Part shown: one piece after another, positions 22,311 to 34,973 of the stretch
Numbering within the stretch: position 1 is the first letter of the stretch
Layout of the letters: each line of letters begins with the position of its first letter
Assembly (NCBI RefSeq): GCF_032854445.1
Contig: NC_088300.1
Coordinates: 13,423,191 to 13,487,190 of the forward strand
Direction of reading: 5' to 3'
From: Liolophura sinensis
Lineage: Eukaryota > Mollusca > Polyplacophora > Chitonida > Chitonidae
Length of the DNA: 64,000 bases
Translations under genes and position numbers: made by a program
Notes under the pieces: model-generated
What the model was told of the DNA's origin: nothing
Databases searched by the model: none
What the model saw: the letters and a program-made list of their open reading frames with translations, nothing else

Positions 22311-22638
22311 CGGGACCGGTAGATCCAGGATCAATCCTTGATTGAGTCACACCTAAGACTTTAAAAGAGGAAGTTGTAACTTCCTCGCCTGGCGTTCAGC
22401 ATGAAGGGGATAGTACAACGACTGGTTGACCCGTATCAGTATAATGGCTCGGGCGGGGCGGCTTACTTGCCTTCGGTAAGTCGTCTCAGTGAAGCAGCAC
22501 TAGATAAAAGAGCGGTGGAAATCCGTCCTGCAACAAGGAGGCACATTACACGTACATGCACCCTAAGGATTCCTTCGTCGTCATATGACTGAAAAATTTT
22601 TGATTACGACGTTAAACCTCAAGCACTCACTCACTCAC
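22311..22638 (+). mobile_element. tRNA-derived SINE, 5'-truncated, with intact target-site duplication
   Basis: Flanked by the perfect 13-bp duplication TCTAATAAATTAT at 22298-22310 and 22639-22651. It starts inside the tRNA-like head (B-box region AGGATCAATCCTTGATTGAG), so the A-box is lost. It ends in CGACGTTAAACCTCAAGCAC followed by (ACTC)n. This pins down both ends of the insertion and shows that the (ACTC)n run is the element's 3' terminus. Confidence 0.9.
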
Positions 22639-23526
22639 TCTAATAAATTATATACACATACATGTAGGCCATTGTGGTCATATTGTTTAGGTGAAGAAAG
22701 CCTTTCTGCTGTATGTGACCCTTAGTGTAATTCATTTTTCACACCTCAAGATATGAAAAGACATCAAGCCAAAGTGTTCCAAGGCCAATTAGAAAAATGC
22801 CGCACCCTTTTTAGCACCCTTTTGACTTTTCTTCAATTTCGGTAGAATCAAAGCACAAAGTAACCTACTGGTAGGGCCTACCCACTCAGTAGGCTATAGT
22901 ACAATTTGGTCACTTCAAATTTCACTTTGCTCTGTTGGTACATATAGAAATGCTTGCTAAAACCCCAAAGGTCATTGATTCACACACACACCCCCCACAC
23001 CCACCCACCCACCCACAATCACAAACCAAACAAAGGATCTGTCCTCTGAAGTATTTATCATTTGGTGGAGAAAAAAGAGAAACAAAACAAATTTTTGTAT
23101 TCACCAGTAGGCCTACCATTTTTTGTGATATTTTGTATTCCGGATTTAAAAAAAAGATAAAACAAGAGCGCCTAAAGCAAGATTGGAATTGATATTTATT
23201 GTACCCTCAGCTCTTCACAGGTTTTTCCCCTCAATGAAGACAAGAAGCTGTAACAAGCAACATTCGCCATGGATGGTCAACATCAGTACATCTAAGGTGG
23301 TCTTAAGATACATCAACCATCATAAAGTAGAGCTGTCTATATAAATAAGCTTTTTCTTTGCACGATGATCTCATTTAGAAATTTCAACATTGATTTGCCT
23401 CATGGCTACATGCATGTTACAGCAATCAGCACAAGTTTCTCTGCATAAGCATGCACATCAATGAATCCATTTAGCTCTTACATCAGGTAAACAAACGAAT
23501 TCCACTATAACTTGGCATTACATATA

Positions 23527-23532
23527 TTTATT
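23527..23532 (-). promoter_or_regulatory. Candidate poly(A) signal of DCAF5
   Basis: AATAAA on the minus strand, about 334 nt after the DCAF5 stop codon. Such hexamers are common in this AT-rich sequence, so this is only the most plausible nearby one. Confidence 0.35.
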
Positions 23533-23865
23533 TTGACAAATATCAACGTTATCTAAAATTAGGGTATTACAATTGTGTTGTGAGACTCATGATTATTTTT
23601 CTGTACTTTTTTGGGTGTCAGCTGCTGAATTGAAGTATAAAGTCCCTGGGTAACCTGACAACCAACAGTAAAACAGAGAAAATTTGGTTTTTACTGCCTC
23701 ACTGACAGCTTACAGTGTATGTTGGCTCACATCCCATTATTTGACCTTAAATTTTCGTCTCAAGAACCTCTCATACATACTGACTTGTAAATATTCACAA
23801 TTTCTTTTACCCATATGTTCATAAATAATCTTGCTCAAGCCTAAACCCAGATAACATTATCCCCA

Positions 23866-26800
23866 CTACCCATCCTCCCCACTGGATTGATGTTGACTAC
23901 TGCCACTGCTATGTCTGCGATACTGACGGCGACCACAGGAGACTTTGCGGTTTTTCAGTTTCCTAAAGTTTGGCTTTTCTGGGACCTCATGATTGTCACT
24001 AACAGTTTGAGTACATGGGAAGTTATGGTCTGCAGAACTGGTGGAGGTTGATGCAGCACAGTTGTTATTGCCATTGACTGTTTCATCCGCAGTTGTATCC
24101 CTTGTCACAGATTCTGATACATTATCTCCCCTTGCACTCTGCCCAGCAAAACATTCCTGCCCATTCACTAAGTCGTGAACTTTTCCATTCACAGGTCTGT
24201 TCACTGTATGAGACACACTGTTTGCATTCACGTATTCCAGTTTGCCACTGTTTACTGTTACTGTCACCTGACTGACACAACTACCACAGCTTTCATTTTC
24301 GACACTGTTTTTTGTACCCTCAGCATCATCTGTTGCCCCCCTATGGCTCCATGACACATCATAATCACATGTATCCTCACCATCATGCTCATGTGTAGCG
24401 CTTGTGTCACAGCTCTTACTGTCCGCACTAGAACTCGCTATGTCCTGTGAGGTTGTGGCTCCGTCTGATGCCTCATCACTGTCACTTGTATCACTGTTCA
24501 GCACCCTGGTTCTCATCTGTCGCAAACGCCTCACCGCTTTCTTCGCCCTGGCACGGTATGGTGCGTCACTGTCTGTGGACTCCAAATGCCTGGAGTGATT
24601 AGCAACAGAGTTGAATGACAGCTGTAAAGTGGTGCTGTCGGAGCTCATCACAGGAGAGGAGGAGGTGGCGGAAGACGAGGGGTGAAAACCACTCTCCAGG
24701 CTAGGGACTGTCAAGTTTCTCGGAGACCCCTGAGGTCTTGTGGGCAGAGGGTCACTGTCACTAAAAGTGCTAAGGCTTGACCGGTCACTATCGTCTGATG
24801 CCCGACGATACGGAAGCAGTACAAAGTCATCATTCGAATCATCCTCCGAGCTCCAGGGGTCACCCCCAGCTTGAATCAGGGAGTCAAAGAAGGCCATCAT
24901 ATGGGGGTCCTCTTCTACATTACCATTACTGTAGTCATGCATCATGTCATGACGCAGCACGATACTCATAGACTGCTCCTGGCTAAAACGCACTCGCTCA
25001 GGGCGTGTCGAGCTGTTTTCGTCTTTCAGATTACCATCTCCTCCAGGCATTGGGAAAGGGCTCCAGATCTGTGAGAACAAACAGAAATCTGTCAGAACAC
25101 TGATACTTGGATACATCTACTGCTAACACAGGAGGAATTCTTACCACCAGTGTCACAAAAATACACATTATCATTGTAGAAAGCACCATTTGTGTAGTAA
25201 GTGACAATGTGTGAAGTGTTCAATATTACTCGTTTACAGGAAGGGGAATACTTACCATCACAGTCACAAAATTACACATCATCATAGCAGAATGTAATAT
25301 TTGTGTGAAGTGACACTGAGTGAAGTGTTAAACACGATCCACAGATTTATTGGCCCATCACTAAATTCTAACGAGGGAGAGGTTATATTATTTATTTATT
25401 TGATTACTTATATGACAGGGACCATGCAGCATTATGGTGGGAGGAAACCGGACAGAGCCCAGGGAAACCCATGACTATCCGCAAGGTTGCTAGCGGAGGA
25501 AGCCAGCATGAGCTTGACTTGCACTTACAGCAACTACATTAATAAGAGGCTTCGCCTATCAGGATTCACATGACCTTAATCCTGACCTTTACCTTGACAA
25601 CTTTCTCCACCCCTGACGACACCAGGAGATGATTGGCATTGCTGTACCGAACCTGGTTGACAATAGACCTGTGGCCCTTCAGTAGCATGTGAGTGCTGTG
25701 GACATGGTAGACTGAGGAGGCTGTGATGGAAATGAACAGAATGAGAACAACGATTACATGTAATGATAGACATCATTTTGATTCAGCACATGTGTACTAT
25801 GGAATGGGATGCTTTCTGGATACATGTTCCCACATAGCAGTGAAGTGCTACCGAATTTCAGGTTATGTAAACAACTGTGTCAAGTATTTGTTTAATATCA
25901 TCACTGCCATTGGAAATATCAATTAATTATTGCAATTTTAGTGCAGAGGCTTTTGCAGGGTTTCAAATGATCATCTTAAATGCTGAAAATTTTAATTATT
26001 TAATAAATAAGGCGGTTGTTTAAATAATAAACAAGGATTAAAAGATTATTCAGTCTATCAGAATTATTATCCAAAAATTGCTCCTACAAGAAATCGTGAT
26101 CAGGAAAAAGTTTAAACATTTATTCACATGTACATACTGACAACAGCAGTAACTACACACAACTGTCCCTGGCTGATTCCTAAAGTAGACTGGTTTACCT
26201 TGAGTGGGTTTGTCCATGTCTGGTACTTCCCACATAAACACATGGAATAAGTCAGAACCTGACAGTACATACTGAAAACAAGAACAAGGCAAAGAAAACT
26301 TAACTGTTGTCGTCTTAAAACAGATATGAGATGTCCGGACATAGATTAAGGTTATCAGATACATGTATACACAACAGCTATCTGGAGCTCATAACCACAA
26401 AAACTGAGCAAACCCAGAAAAAATTGAACAGTTACTAGGCAGGTGAACAAGGTCTTACACACTACATGTATATCAAGTCACTGTGCTCAGCCATAACACT
26501 CAGATTGTAGACATGTTATCCTTCCTACATCCCAAATACTTGAACCTGATATTAAAATACATCACACACTTGTCACACCTTACAGGGTGATGTATATGCA
26601 TTTGTCACTCTAATGTGAAAGTAGTACAAGTTTTACAGTAAATCACTTATAATTTCATGAAATTTTCACCAAAACCTGATAATTTCAGAACATTTTGTGC
26701 TCGAAATGAACATACTATAGGAACCAATATTAAATTCTTTTGTGTGTCTCCCTAAAAACAAAATGACTTTGATCTTTCTGCCTTGATGAACACTATTAAC

Positions 26801-29800
26801 ATTTTTAAATTCAACTAAGGTGTCACTTTCCAGGTAAGGTGCTCGATAATTGTTGTCATCATAAATCATCTTACTTCCAGGCATGTACTCATTGACCTTT
26901 GTGGATGGTTTGGGTAGGATTCTTCTGATTTGCCTATTTTTTTTCCAAACTGCCCAATTTTTATCTAGACTTGCGCATCAGATTAACTTCAATCTATATG
27001 AAAGTTTCACTAATTTGTTATAAATTAAGACAAGACCGGTTTTAAAATTTAAACAAGCCCACATGTAACATTTAACACACTTGCAAGCAACTATCCCCAG
27101 TATAAGTTTTCAGCTCTGTCACATGAACCCACCTGGTCTTTGTCTCCTGCAAAACAGCAGCTCTTCATGGTACAGCAGTTGAGGTACTCTGTGCTTGAGC
27201 TGCTGAACTTACAGACAGGGGTGGGGCTGTTGATGTTATACAGCATGAGGGGGCGGCGCCTATAGAGAGCAATCAGCTGTGTGCCTAGGTGGTTCAGTCG
27301 CACACTCATACAGTCATGTTGCTGCTTCCGGCCCAGGTCACCACCATACTTCATCAGACATCTGCAGTATAACAATCGTGCCATCTTACACGAAGTTTAC
27401 ATGTGGAATCAATCCGTGCAACAATGAAGATATTAAAGCAAGCTTCTGTTTTGAAAGATATTTTCCTTAACTGCCAATTCCCTCCCCCCCACCCCTCCAA
27501 ATTTTTGGGCACTACTAATGCACTAATCTTATTGTCACATTGAAATTTTACCACTGAAAACATCAGATATTTATAAGTGCCAAAAAATTACACAATTATA
27601 CATGTGTATGAATAAACTGAAAGCATGGCGTCACAATATGATTATCTGTAGGACTATCCAATACACCTAATTCAAGAACCACATGTCTTAGATCTACTGG
27701 CCCTTCTTACTAGAGATGTTAAACATATTACTTTTTGGGTCTCCTGATATCCCACAATCCCACTCCCTCATCGTTATTGGCTGTGAGCAGCAGACGAGGC
27801 TCCGCAGGGTTATACATCACAGCATGCATGGAGGAGCGGCAGGCCGCTAGGCAGAAGATGGCTGGAACAAAACACATAAATCCATATCAAGCATGCTCAT
27901 ATTATCAATGAATCATCATGGACAGCCAGATTTTGTTTGGTTCCTGCTTGCACAGTTTTAGAATCATGTGCATGAAAATTCTAAAGAAAAGAATAAATCA
28001 GAAATTATGCCACTCACAGAAGATTTGAAACTGTTGTCTGTTTTTGAACCATGTACAATGTATCAGGAAAGTAACTGGATGGTTGATGATTGTCAATTCA
28101 GTTTGATGAATAAAGTGCAAAACTCCAGACCACTGTCCATGTCATTATTACAATTAAAAGTCTGAAATTTGGCATCATACATCTACATGTAATCTCCACC
28201 CATTATTCAAAACCCTGTTTGAACTTTAGACAATTAATGTCCAACTAGTTTTGTATCTGGTATTAGGGGTGAATCATTTTTATTACTGTTTTGAACAAGT
28301 GGTACATCTCCCATTCAGCCATCCATGCGCTGTTAATGTGTACAATATCAATGAATCCCTTGCCAGCAATTATCCCAATAAATGCAAAATATTCAGGGAA
28401 ACCCTAATTGATAGATAGCAAATAAGTGACATCCCAGACGCACCATCATCGCTCTTAGCCTCCTCCCTAATATCACATATCCTCACTTTGCCATCATCAG
28501 CCGCACTGGCAAACACGTTATCATTGTTAGGGTCCACACTTAAACCATACACCACGTCATCATGTGGAAACACATCCACAGTAGCCCCGCTGAAACAAAA
28601 GGGTGGAAGTCAGAGTAATTTTCTTCACATATTTAATCATTACCTATTTTGTGAGAATTCATAACGTTTCCACAGACATGTAATACTAATGATTATATCC
28701 CCGACCGAAGCATCGTTTTTAATTAAATTTTGGAAAAAAACATTGGTTGGGTGGGCCAATTCCAGGGCTTCACATAAAGTATAATTTTATCAGTCAACAT
28801 AGAATAATGTCCTCAGAACACTAGCAAAGTTTTTAGAGATACCTATTGCTGACACTTCTGATTCTGAGTGACTAACAAATCATCATATGCTTTGGGGCTC
28901 AAATGCTTTAAGAACTTAAGACAGAGGCTAGAGAAAAGTCATCCGGAGGGGGAGACAAGGAGAGTATTGCTACAGGAAAATGATATGGACTCAGGAGGAG
29001 ACTACATCAGCAGTGCTACAGGAAAATGAGGTGAACCTCGGCTGTGACTACAGGAGCACAGCTACAAGAAGACAAGCTGGATTTAGGAAGAGACTATAAG
29101 AACAATGCTACAAGATACTGAGCTTGGCTTAAGAAGAGGCCATGCAGAAGTACATCCTACATTTCTACAGGAAATGAGCTGGGCTTATCAGAAGAGTACA
29201 TGGGCACTGATACAAGGTCAAAAGTTTAACTTTTATTGTAATTGTAACCACGAAAATTGCCACAAAGGAAGTACATTTATAATGGGAATGCAGATACAAA
29301 GAAAAGTATTAGTGATTTGAAACAGGGTTGAAAAAGAAAGGCCTGACGACTGTCTTCTAGTTTCAGAACCACAAAGTAGATGATGTGTACATCATATTAC
29401 TTTAAGGAAAAGCTTTCTTACGTTTCAAAATCATGAACCACCACCTGCTCATCATTACCTACAATAAAAGAAGACTTACATTGATTATATTTTCAATTTT
29501 CAAAATTTTTCTGAATTCATATATATACTGCCTGCAAATTACTTTCGGTAAGATAAATGTAAATTTATGTAACAGTACATGTAAACAGGTATGTGACTGA
29601 GTTGCTTATAACAATTCAAGTAATCCACATTAATATACCACAAATCTGCACTGATTATTTCATACAAACATGCAATTAGTCTGAAGCAGGTGTCCTGAAA
29701 CAGGCCTTATGTCTGAACATGCGTACATAAACACAAGAGGCCACTTTCATAACTTATCGCTTCCCACAAAAAATGTCTTCATTCTTAAATTAACTAAAAT

Positions 29801-31629
29801 GAGAGTAAACACAGCAGAGACAAAACAGAGAGGAGTTTGTTTCATTAGAGTAAGAGTGTCTTTGTGGAATTATTTTTTGACCACATAGAATATGTAGAGC
29901 ATCATAGTTGTTGCAAGTTTGTTAGCAGGGTGCTGCACCCTGTCTCTAAAATGTGCACCCTGTCCCTAAAATGTGCACCCTGTCTCTAAAATGTGCACCT
30001 GTCCCTAAAATGTGCACCCTCCCTAAAATGTGCACCCTGTCTCCAACCTGTCCCTATAATGTGCACCCTGTCCCTAAAATGTGCACCCTGTCCTTAAAAT
30101 GTGCACCTGTCCTTAAAATGTGCAGCTGTCCCTAAAATGTGCACCCTGTCTCTAACCTGTCTCTAAATTGTGCAACCTGTCCCTAAAATGTGCACCCTGT
30201 CTCTAATCTGTCTCTAAAATGTGCACCGTCCCAAAAATGTGCACCCTGTTTTCAAAATGTGCACCTTGTTCCTTTTTAGAGGAACCTTTGCCCCTTCATT
30301 TTTCATTTCTACATGGAGCTAGGGGTCTGCTTTTACAGACATGAGATGTACACCTCAGTGCGAGGTATAGAAGAGGTGTATCTCACCGCCTGAGAATATC
30401 TTGGTGTTGTTGTGATCAAAGCTGAGACAGAAGATGTTACTGTTGTGCTGGCCCTTCATGGCTTTGGGATGGTCAATTCCTGACAAAGCCTCCTGTACCT
30501 TCCACACCAGAACACGCCTGTCATCACCCCCTGCAGATAAAAATATATTTAACCATATGTAAATTTCAGGAGGTTGGCTGAGATCTAACATTCCCATTAT
30601 TTATCACTTAACCCCATCATTTCTTTCAACTGATTAGTGACACATATCTAGCTTTGCATGATTTCTTCAGCAAATAGAACCTATACTTGTCAAAGTTACT
30701 GCTGAAAGTTCATACATAATGCCTTAATTGATGTTACCTTGAACTTTTTTCCTATCTTATAAGACTTAAGTCAAACATACACAAGCAATTTCTTAATCTC
30801 TCCCACCCAATAATTTTCATTCTAAAACTTTAAAAACTTTTGATGAGATTAGACCACAGCAGTTATGAAAGCTTATGGACAGAGAATATGATAAACCTCC
30901 ACACCTGGCTAGGTATTTATTTGTTTTATTTGATTGTTGTTTAGTGCCACTGAAGTTTTCACTTATATAATATAAGATGGCTGTCAGACATGGCTTGCTT
31001 GCCATGTTTGTGAAAAGCAAATGATCATCCAAATAGTTATCTATGCTCATATGTTGACTGTTTATTGTCAACAAGGCCCCTAAAACACTTACAGTGCGAG
31101 AACCCACACAGGTTTTATGCAAGGCCACGATTGCACTCTTAGCTAGTCTCCCTCTCCACTCCTTGCTCTGGTTCTAGACAAACCTCCTTATGGAAGACCA
31201 AAGCGTTTGAGACCAGCCAATCCGAATTCGAACTTGTGATCTCAGTGGTAAGAGCAAATGGTCTGAAGTACAGCAGTTAATAATATTCTCATCCAATAAT
31301 GCCTCCCCCCCGCCCTCCCATCCGTCCAACCTCTTTCAATGAAGTATGGTATCATACTACAATAAGTCACCAGTAAGGCATTTGGTTATGTCGTTGTTGT
31401 TATTACCAGAGACAATCCACTCAGCATTTCCGTGCGAGAATTCTATAGCATTCACACAGCCAAAGTGCCCGATCAAATCACGACGATACAGACTCTTCGC
31501 CTGGGCCAGCCGCCCTTTCACTAAATCTCTCCGCCAGTCTCCACCGATGTTAAACTCTCTCTTCTTTAGATAATTTACAACACTGGTTTGATAACGAAGC
31601 CCTGTAGCGGGGTCCCTAAAACTCGCCAT
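23866..31629 (-). CDS. DCAF5: DDB1- and CUL4-associated factor 5 (WD40 substrate receptor)
   Basis: DCAF5 is a substrate receptor of CUL4-DDB1 E3 ubiquitin ligases. Nine coding exons: 31629-31407, 30530-30387, 29458-29422, 28589-28444, 27861-27732, 27361-27133, 26271-26199, 25720-25593 and 25068-23866. All introns are GT-AG with matching phases, giving 770 aa; as I recall it, the human protein is about 940 aa. N-terminal landmarks match it closely: LIGHFGCVNAIEFS, VSGGDDRRVLVW, HSNIFCLSF, VYGLSVDPNNDNVFAS, CCTMKSCCFAGDKDQ and GHRSIVNQVR. WD40 repeats fill roughly residues 50-370. DDB1-binding DxR boxes are visible as CDIR (173-176) and WDIR (220-223). The family segment EDPHMMAFFDSL follows, then a Ser/Asp-rich disordered tail. 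Start 31629 is fixed by an in-frame TAA five codons upstream. A 29-codon upstream ORF (ATG 31731) ends at that TAA. The shorter tail may be real, or a further 3' exon may exist. Confidence 0.95.
25136..25345. repeat. Diverged ~105-bp tandem duplication in DCAF5 intron 8
   Basis: Copies are about 25136-25235 and 25246-25345. Shared ordered words are GGAAT.CTTACCA, CAGT.TCACAAAA.TACACAT, ATCAT and GTGTGAAGTG/GTGAAGTGTT. No coding potential. Confidence 0.75.
25386..25525 (-). mobile_element. Old copy of AAATA-tail retroposon in DCAF5 intron 8
   Basis: It begins with (TTTAT)n (the complement of the 3' tail). It then matches the family: ATTATGGTGGGAGGAAACCG, ACAGAGCCCAGGGAAACCCA, ATCCGCA.GTTGCT, GAGGAAGCCAGCATGAGCT. 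The first third is degraded. No target duplication can be recognised. Confidence 0.75.
29934..30270. repeat. 20-bp minisatellite in DCAF5 intron 2
   Basis: About 16 imperfect copies of TGTCCCTAAAATGTGCACCC, with CTCTAA and CTTAAA variants and some shortened units. It is an intronic array; the repeated-peptide open frame it creates is not a gene. Confidence 0.92.
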
Positions 31630-32436
31630 TGAGTCAAGGTTTTACATGCTTTCACCGGCTAAAAACATCAAATTTCTTTCGTTCACGTTCACAGAGCTGT
31701 CATTACGGTGTCTAGCAATGGCGTCAGACATGTTTCCGGTACAGGTGCACTCGTCACTTGCAACTTGTTCAGAAAGTTGAGTGTCGGTATAGTATTGCCT
31801 TGGTGCATGTGAAAACATCTGTGCATTTTCACGTTCCATCTTAATTATGTGACTGAATGATATTTCTACATTACCATAATACGGAAGTGAAAAGAAAAGA
31901 TCTTCAAGCTGCACGAAGGCCTAAACCTGGCTACATGTTGATCCATTTACCTATCTGCCCCTATCTGTCAACACAATGGATCATACAGTGCATTTCAGTT
32001 GTTATCGCCGTTTCATATGACAATTACTCCTTGTATTTATCCGTCATCCGCATAGACCACTATTAATTTATTACTGCATTGAGATAGAGCAAGCTCTGTG
32101 GAGCTTTAACACGCGTTATAAAAGCCCTATATTGGTAAAGAAAAAATTAAATCAACCAAAAAATAAATAAATAAATAAATGAATAAATAAATAAAGATAC
32201 TGTTATAGGTTACATCTATATTTATTTTTTTATTTATTTATTTGATTTTATTTATTTTATTTATTCATTTGATTGTTTTATATCAAATAAAATAATTTTA
32301 TTATTACTATGGTGGTGGTCAGTCGTATGGGTGGGAAAAACCCAGAGGGCCAAGCGGAAACCATCTACCTTTGTCAAATTACTGACAAATTTTCCCACAT
32401 ATTTGACGTACAGATATGCACAATATGTGTATTCGT

Positions 32437-32600
32437 AAGACCTCTTCAGTTAGAGCGTCCGCCTCGAAGTTAGGAGATCTGGAACAAATCCGGGTCGTGT
32501 CATACCACACACTTTGAAAATGGGAGACCTATTTGTCTCTGTCTCGCTTGCATGGCGTGATCAGCACTCAGGGAAGCTGTTAAGTAGCCTATCGTAGGCC
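32437..32600 (+). mobile_element. tRNA-derived SINE head fragment
   Basis: CTTCAGTTAGAGCGTCCGCC is an A-box-like tRNA segment, and AAATCCGGGTCGTGTCA corresponds to the B-box and downstream GTC motif of the other SINE heads in the window. The body has diverged and the (ACTC)n terminus is absent. Confidence 0.6.
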
Positions 32601-32738
32601 TATGCGTCGTAGGCCTAAAACCCCAAGCTTATCATTGTTTTATGAAACAGAACACATGCATACACGCATGAGAAGCAAAATGAGAATAAACGCGGATATG
32701 ATGTCATTTGTGAGAGGAATAGAAGTCTTCGAAGTGGT

Positions 32739-32903
32739 CTCTCCGGCCGTAAATGAGGTCTGCAGCAACCTGCGGATGGTCGTGGGGTTTCCCCCGGGCT
32801 CTACCCGATTTCCTCCCACCATAATGCTGGCTGCCGTCGTATAAGTGAAATATTCTTGAGTACGGCATAAAACACCAATCAAATAAATAAATAAATAAAT
32901 AAA
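32739..32903 (+). mobile_element. AAATA-tail retroposon, 5'-truncated, with 13-bp target duplication
   Basis: Flanked by perfect TCTTCGAAGTGGT at 32726-32738 and 32904-32916. The element begins CTCTCCGGCCGTA, inside the fuller copy's head. It runs through ATGGTCGTGGGGTTTCCCCC and GAGTACGGCATAAAACACCA and ends in (AAATA)n. Open frames through it on both strands are by-products. Confidence 0.93.
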
Positions 32904-33296
32904 TCTTCGAAGTGGTTTTTGTTTTGAGTGTCGCTCTCAGCAATATTTCCGTCACGAGGGTCACCTTGTATAGGTCCGAACCGGATAGTCATATACAACG
33001 TTGCCTCACTAAAACGCCATGCCAAAGACACCATGCAGACATCAATCCCCATCCCATGCATGCAGTTATATTATACTGGCACACGGTGGACCTTTACAGG
33101 CACCAATACCTCATCTGGTGGGGCGAAAATGAAAGCGTGCACCTGTGACCAATGAAGTGTCTATAGGTTCTGGTGTAAGGTCATGGTATCGTTAAACTTT
33201 AGCTGCTTTAATTTGTGATCTTCTCGATAAGATTTTACAAACGATTTTGGTGGTAGGCTACATGTATGTACTCATATAGGACCTGTATTTTATTTA

Positions 33297-33475
33297 TATA
33301 TTTAGTTATTTATTTATTTCATTGGTGTTTTACGTCATACTCAAGAAGATTTCACGTATATGATGGCGGCCAGAATACTGCATCGTGCTTGGAAGCAAAG
33401 CAAACAGAAGACGAGGGAAATCCACTGCATTCCGCATGTTGTTGTCAGACCTGCCCAGGTACGAAGAATTTAACC
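33297..33475 (-). mobile_element. Old copy of AAATA-tail retroposon
   Basis: (TTTAT)n is followed by CATTGGTGTTTTACGTCATA, CTCAAGAAGATTTCACGTAT and ATGGCGGCCAG. The remainder is strongly diverged. Confidence 0.7.
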
Positions 33476-34811
33476 TGCACCCTGTAAACTAAATTCCTTA
33501 TGGATGCAGTGCATCCATATTTAAACAGATAACTATGTACGATGTTGAACGTCCGACATCTCAACGAGGAAAGTCGTACATATATATGCACGCTATATTA
33601 TTGAAAGACAAGTGGTCTGAATTCAACGAACGTCATACCCAACGCAAAGGTCACTCGATCGGTGTCTAGCGGTTATATACGTGTATGGTTATCATGACCA
33701 CAGAAAATGTGGATGAACGAACAGATTTCCAGTCATCAGGAACTCACTGAAAATATTTGCGTACTCATTGAATTTGATTGTTGTTCAACCACCATCTTCA
33801 AAACTGCTACAAGCAACAACACCACACAACGCCCCGAGAACAATTTAGGAACAGAGGAACAAGAAAATTCCGTCCGAGATGGGACTGAACCCAATCAATT
33901 CTCGGGTGACCCAGCGATTGAAAGACTATCACATTTACAATTCATCCTACTGCAAAGCCCACTCCATCTTCCCAGTCACGTTAATATGTAGTACATGTTT
34001 TCTTTTTGCAATGCTTTGCTTGGCCTTTTATTTGAAAAAAAAGTTTTCAAATAGAGAAAAAAGCAAACTTTATTACATTTGTAACAAACTGTAAATATAA
34101 AAATATAGTCTATATACTGATGCCTTAATTCAATCATTAAAAATCCACCTATGCTACATATATATTATTGTTCAATATCGTAAAAGTAATTGAGCCTATG
34201 TATGTTATGATAATGACAAATGTAAAAGGTTGAAATAACTAAATCTATGTGTCACACGTAAAATGACTACTGATGCTGGCATGTTGTGCGATAAAATAGT
34301 GGCATCATGGCACATATGTATACGTGTGTTCAAGATAGGCTCTATGATATAAGATTGTTCATATAAAGCACAATATTATGCCGTACAAGCTTCTTTACTA
34401 CACATACACCCTATAAACGCACGGACACATTTATAATCACAATTATACGCAAAGAAATCAATGCAAAACAATGATGACAAGATGCTCCACCTTTTCACTA
34501 ATCTGGAATTAGTCTTCACCACTAATATGGTGGTATGTTCATATGTGTACATTATGTGACGATATTACGTACCTAACGTCTTGTTGCTATATATGGTTAC
34601 ACACTGAGAATCTATCATAAGCGCATGTGACCTTAGCTTGGGGTTTTAAACAGGTAAATTTACTGGTTACATTGTGAATAAACATTTAGTAGTCTAACAC
34701 TCGTGCGTTTGTATTAACTTCTCATTTGTGGATCATTTCTCAGGTTTGTAAAAAAAAATACGGTATTCATTTAAATACCGTTCTCTGCACATGTCATGTA
34801 CAGGGATACCC

Positions 34812-34817
34812 TTTATT
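34812..34817 (-). promoter_or_regulatory. Candidate poly(A) signal of the 374-aa gene
   Basis: AATAAA on the minus strand, about 157 nt past the stop codon at 34974-34976. Confidence 0.4.
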
Positions 34818-34973
34818 TCCATTATGACACGGAGATGTCTGACTGTGGGACAGACCAATCGTCCGACCACAGGAACATTTAATGCGTATATAGTTACATA
34901 AGTACAAATATGGTAATGTATGGTGGTTGTATTTATCGTCTAAAACACACCCATATATGAGAAGGGAATGGTG

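Larger units (their letters stand above)
8157..23865. other. Spacer between TTBK start and DCAF5 3' end; no gene supported
   Basis: 15.7 kb upstream of TTBK and downstream of DCAF5. Open frames here are short, lack splice-compatible partners and resemble no family I recognise. It probably contains TTBK 5'UTR exons and promoter and the DCAF5 3'UTR, but I cannot place them, apart from a CACGTGAC E-box-like word just upstream of the TTBK ATG. Identifiable content is an 80-bp satellite, a hairpin, tRNA-derived SINE copies, a duplicated block near 17.5 kb and homopolymer runs, including 18 C at 16076-16093. From 18.1 to 21.8 kb I see nothing beyond AT-rich unique-looking sequence. Confidence 0.6.
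31630..34973. other. Spacer between DCAF5 start and the next gene's 3' end
   Basis: It contains the DCAF5 5'UTR/promoter side (31630 up to about 32000), paired A/T-rich retroposon tails at 32158-32290, a tRNA-like SINE head at 32437, a clean retroposon insertion at 32739-32903 and an old copy near 33297. From 33.5 to 34.8 kb I see only AT-rich sequence with no supportable open frame. Confidence 0.6.
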
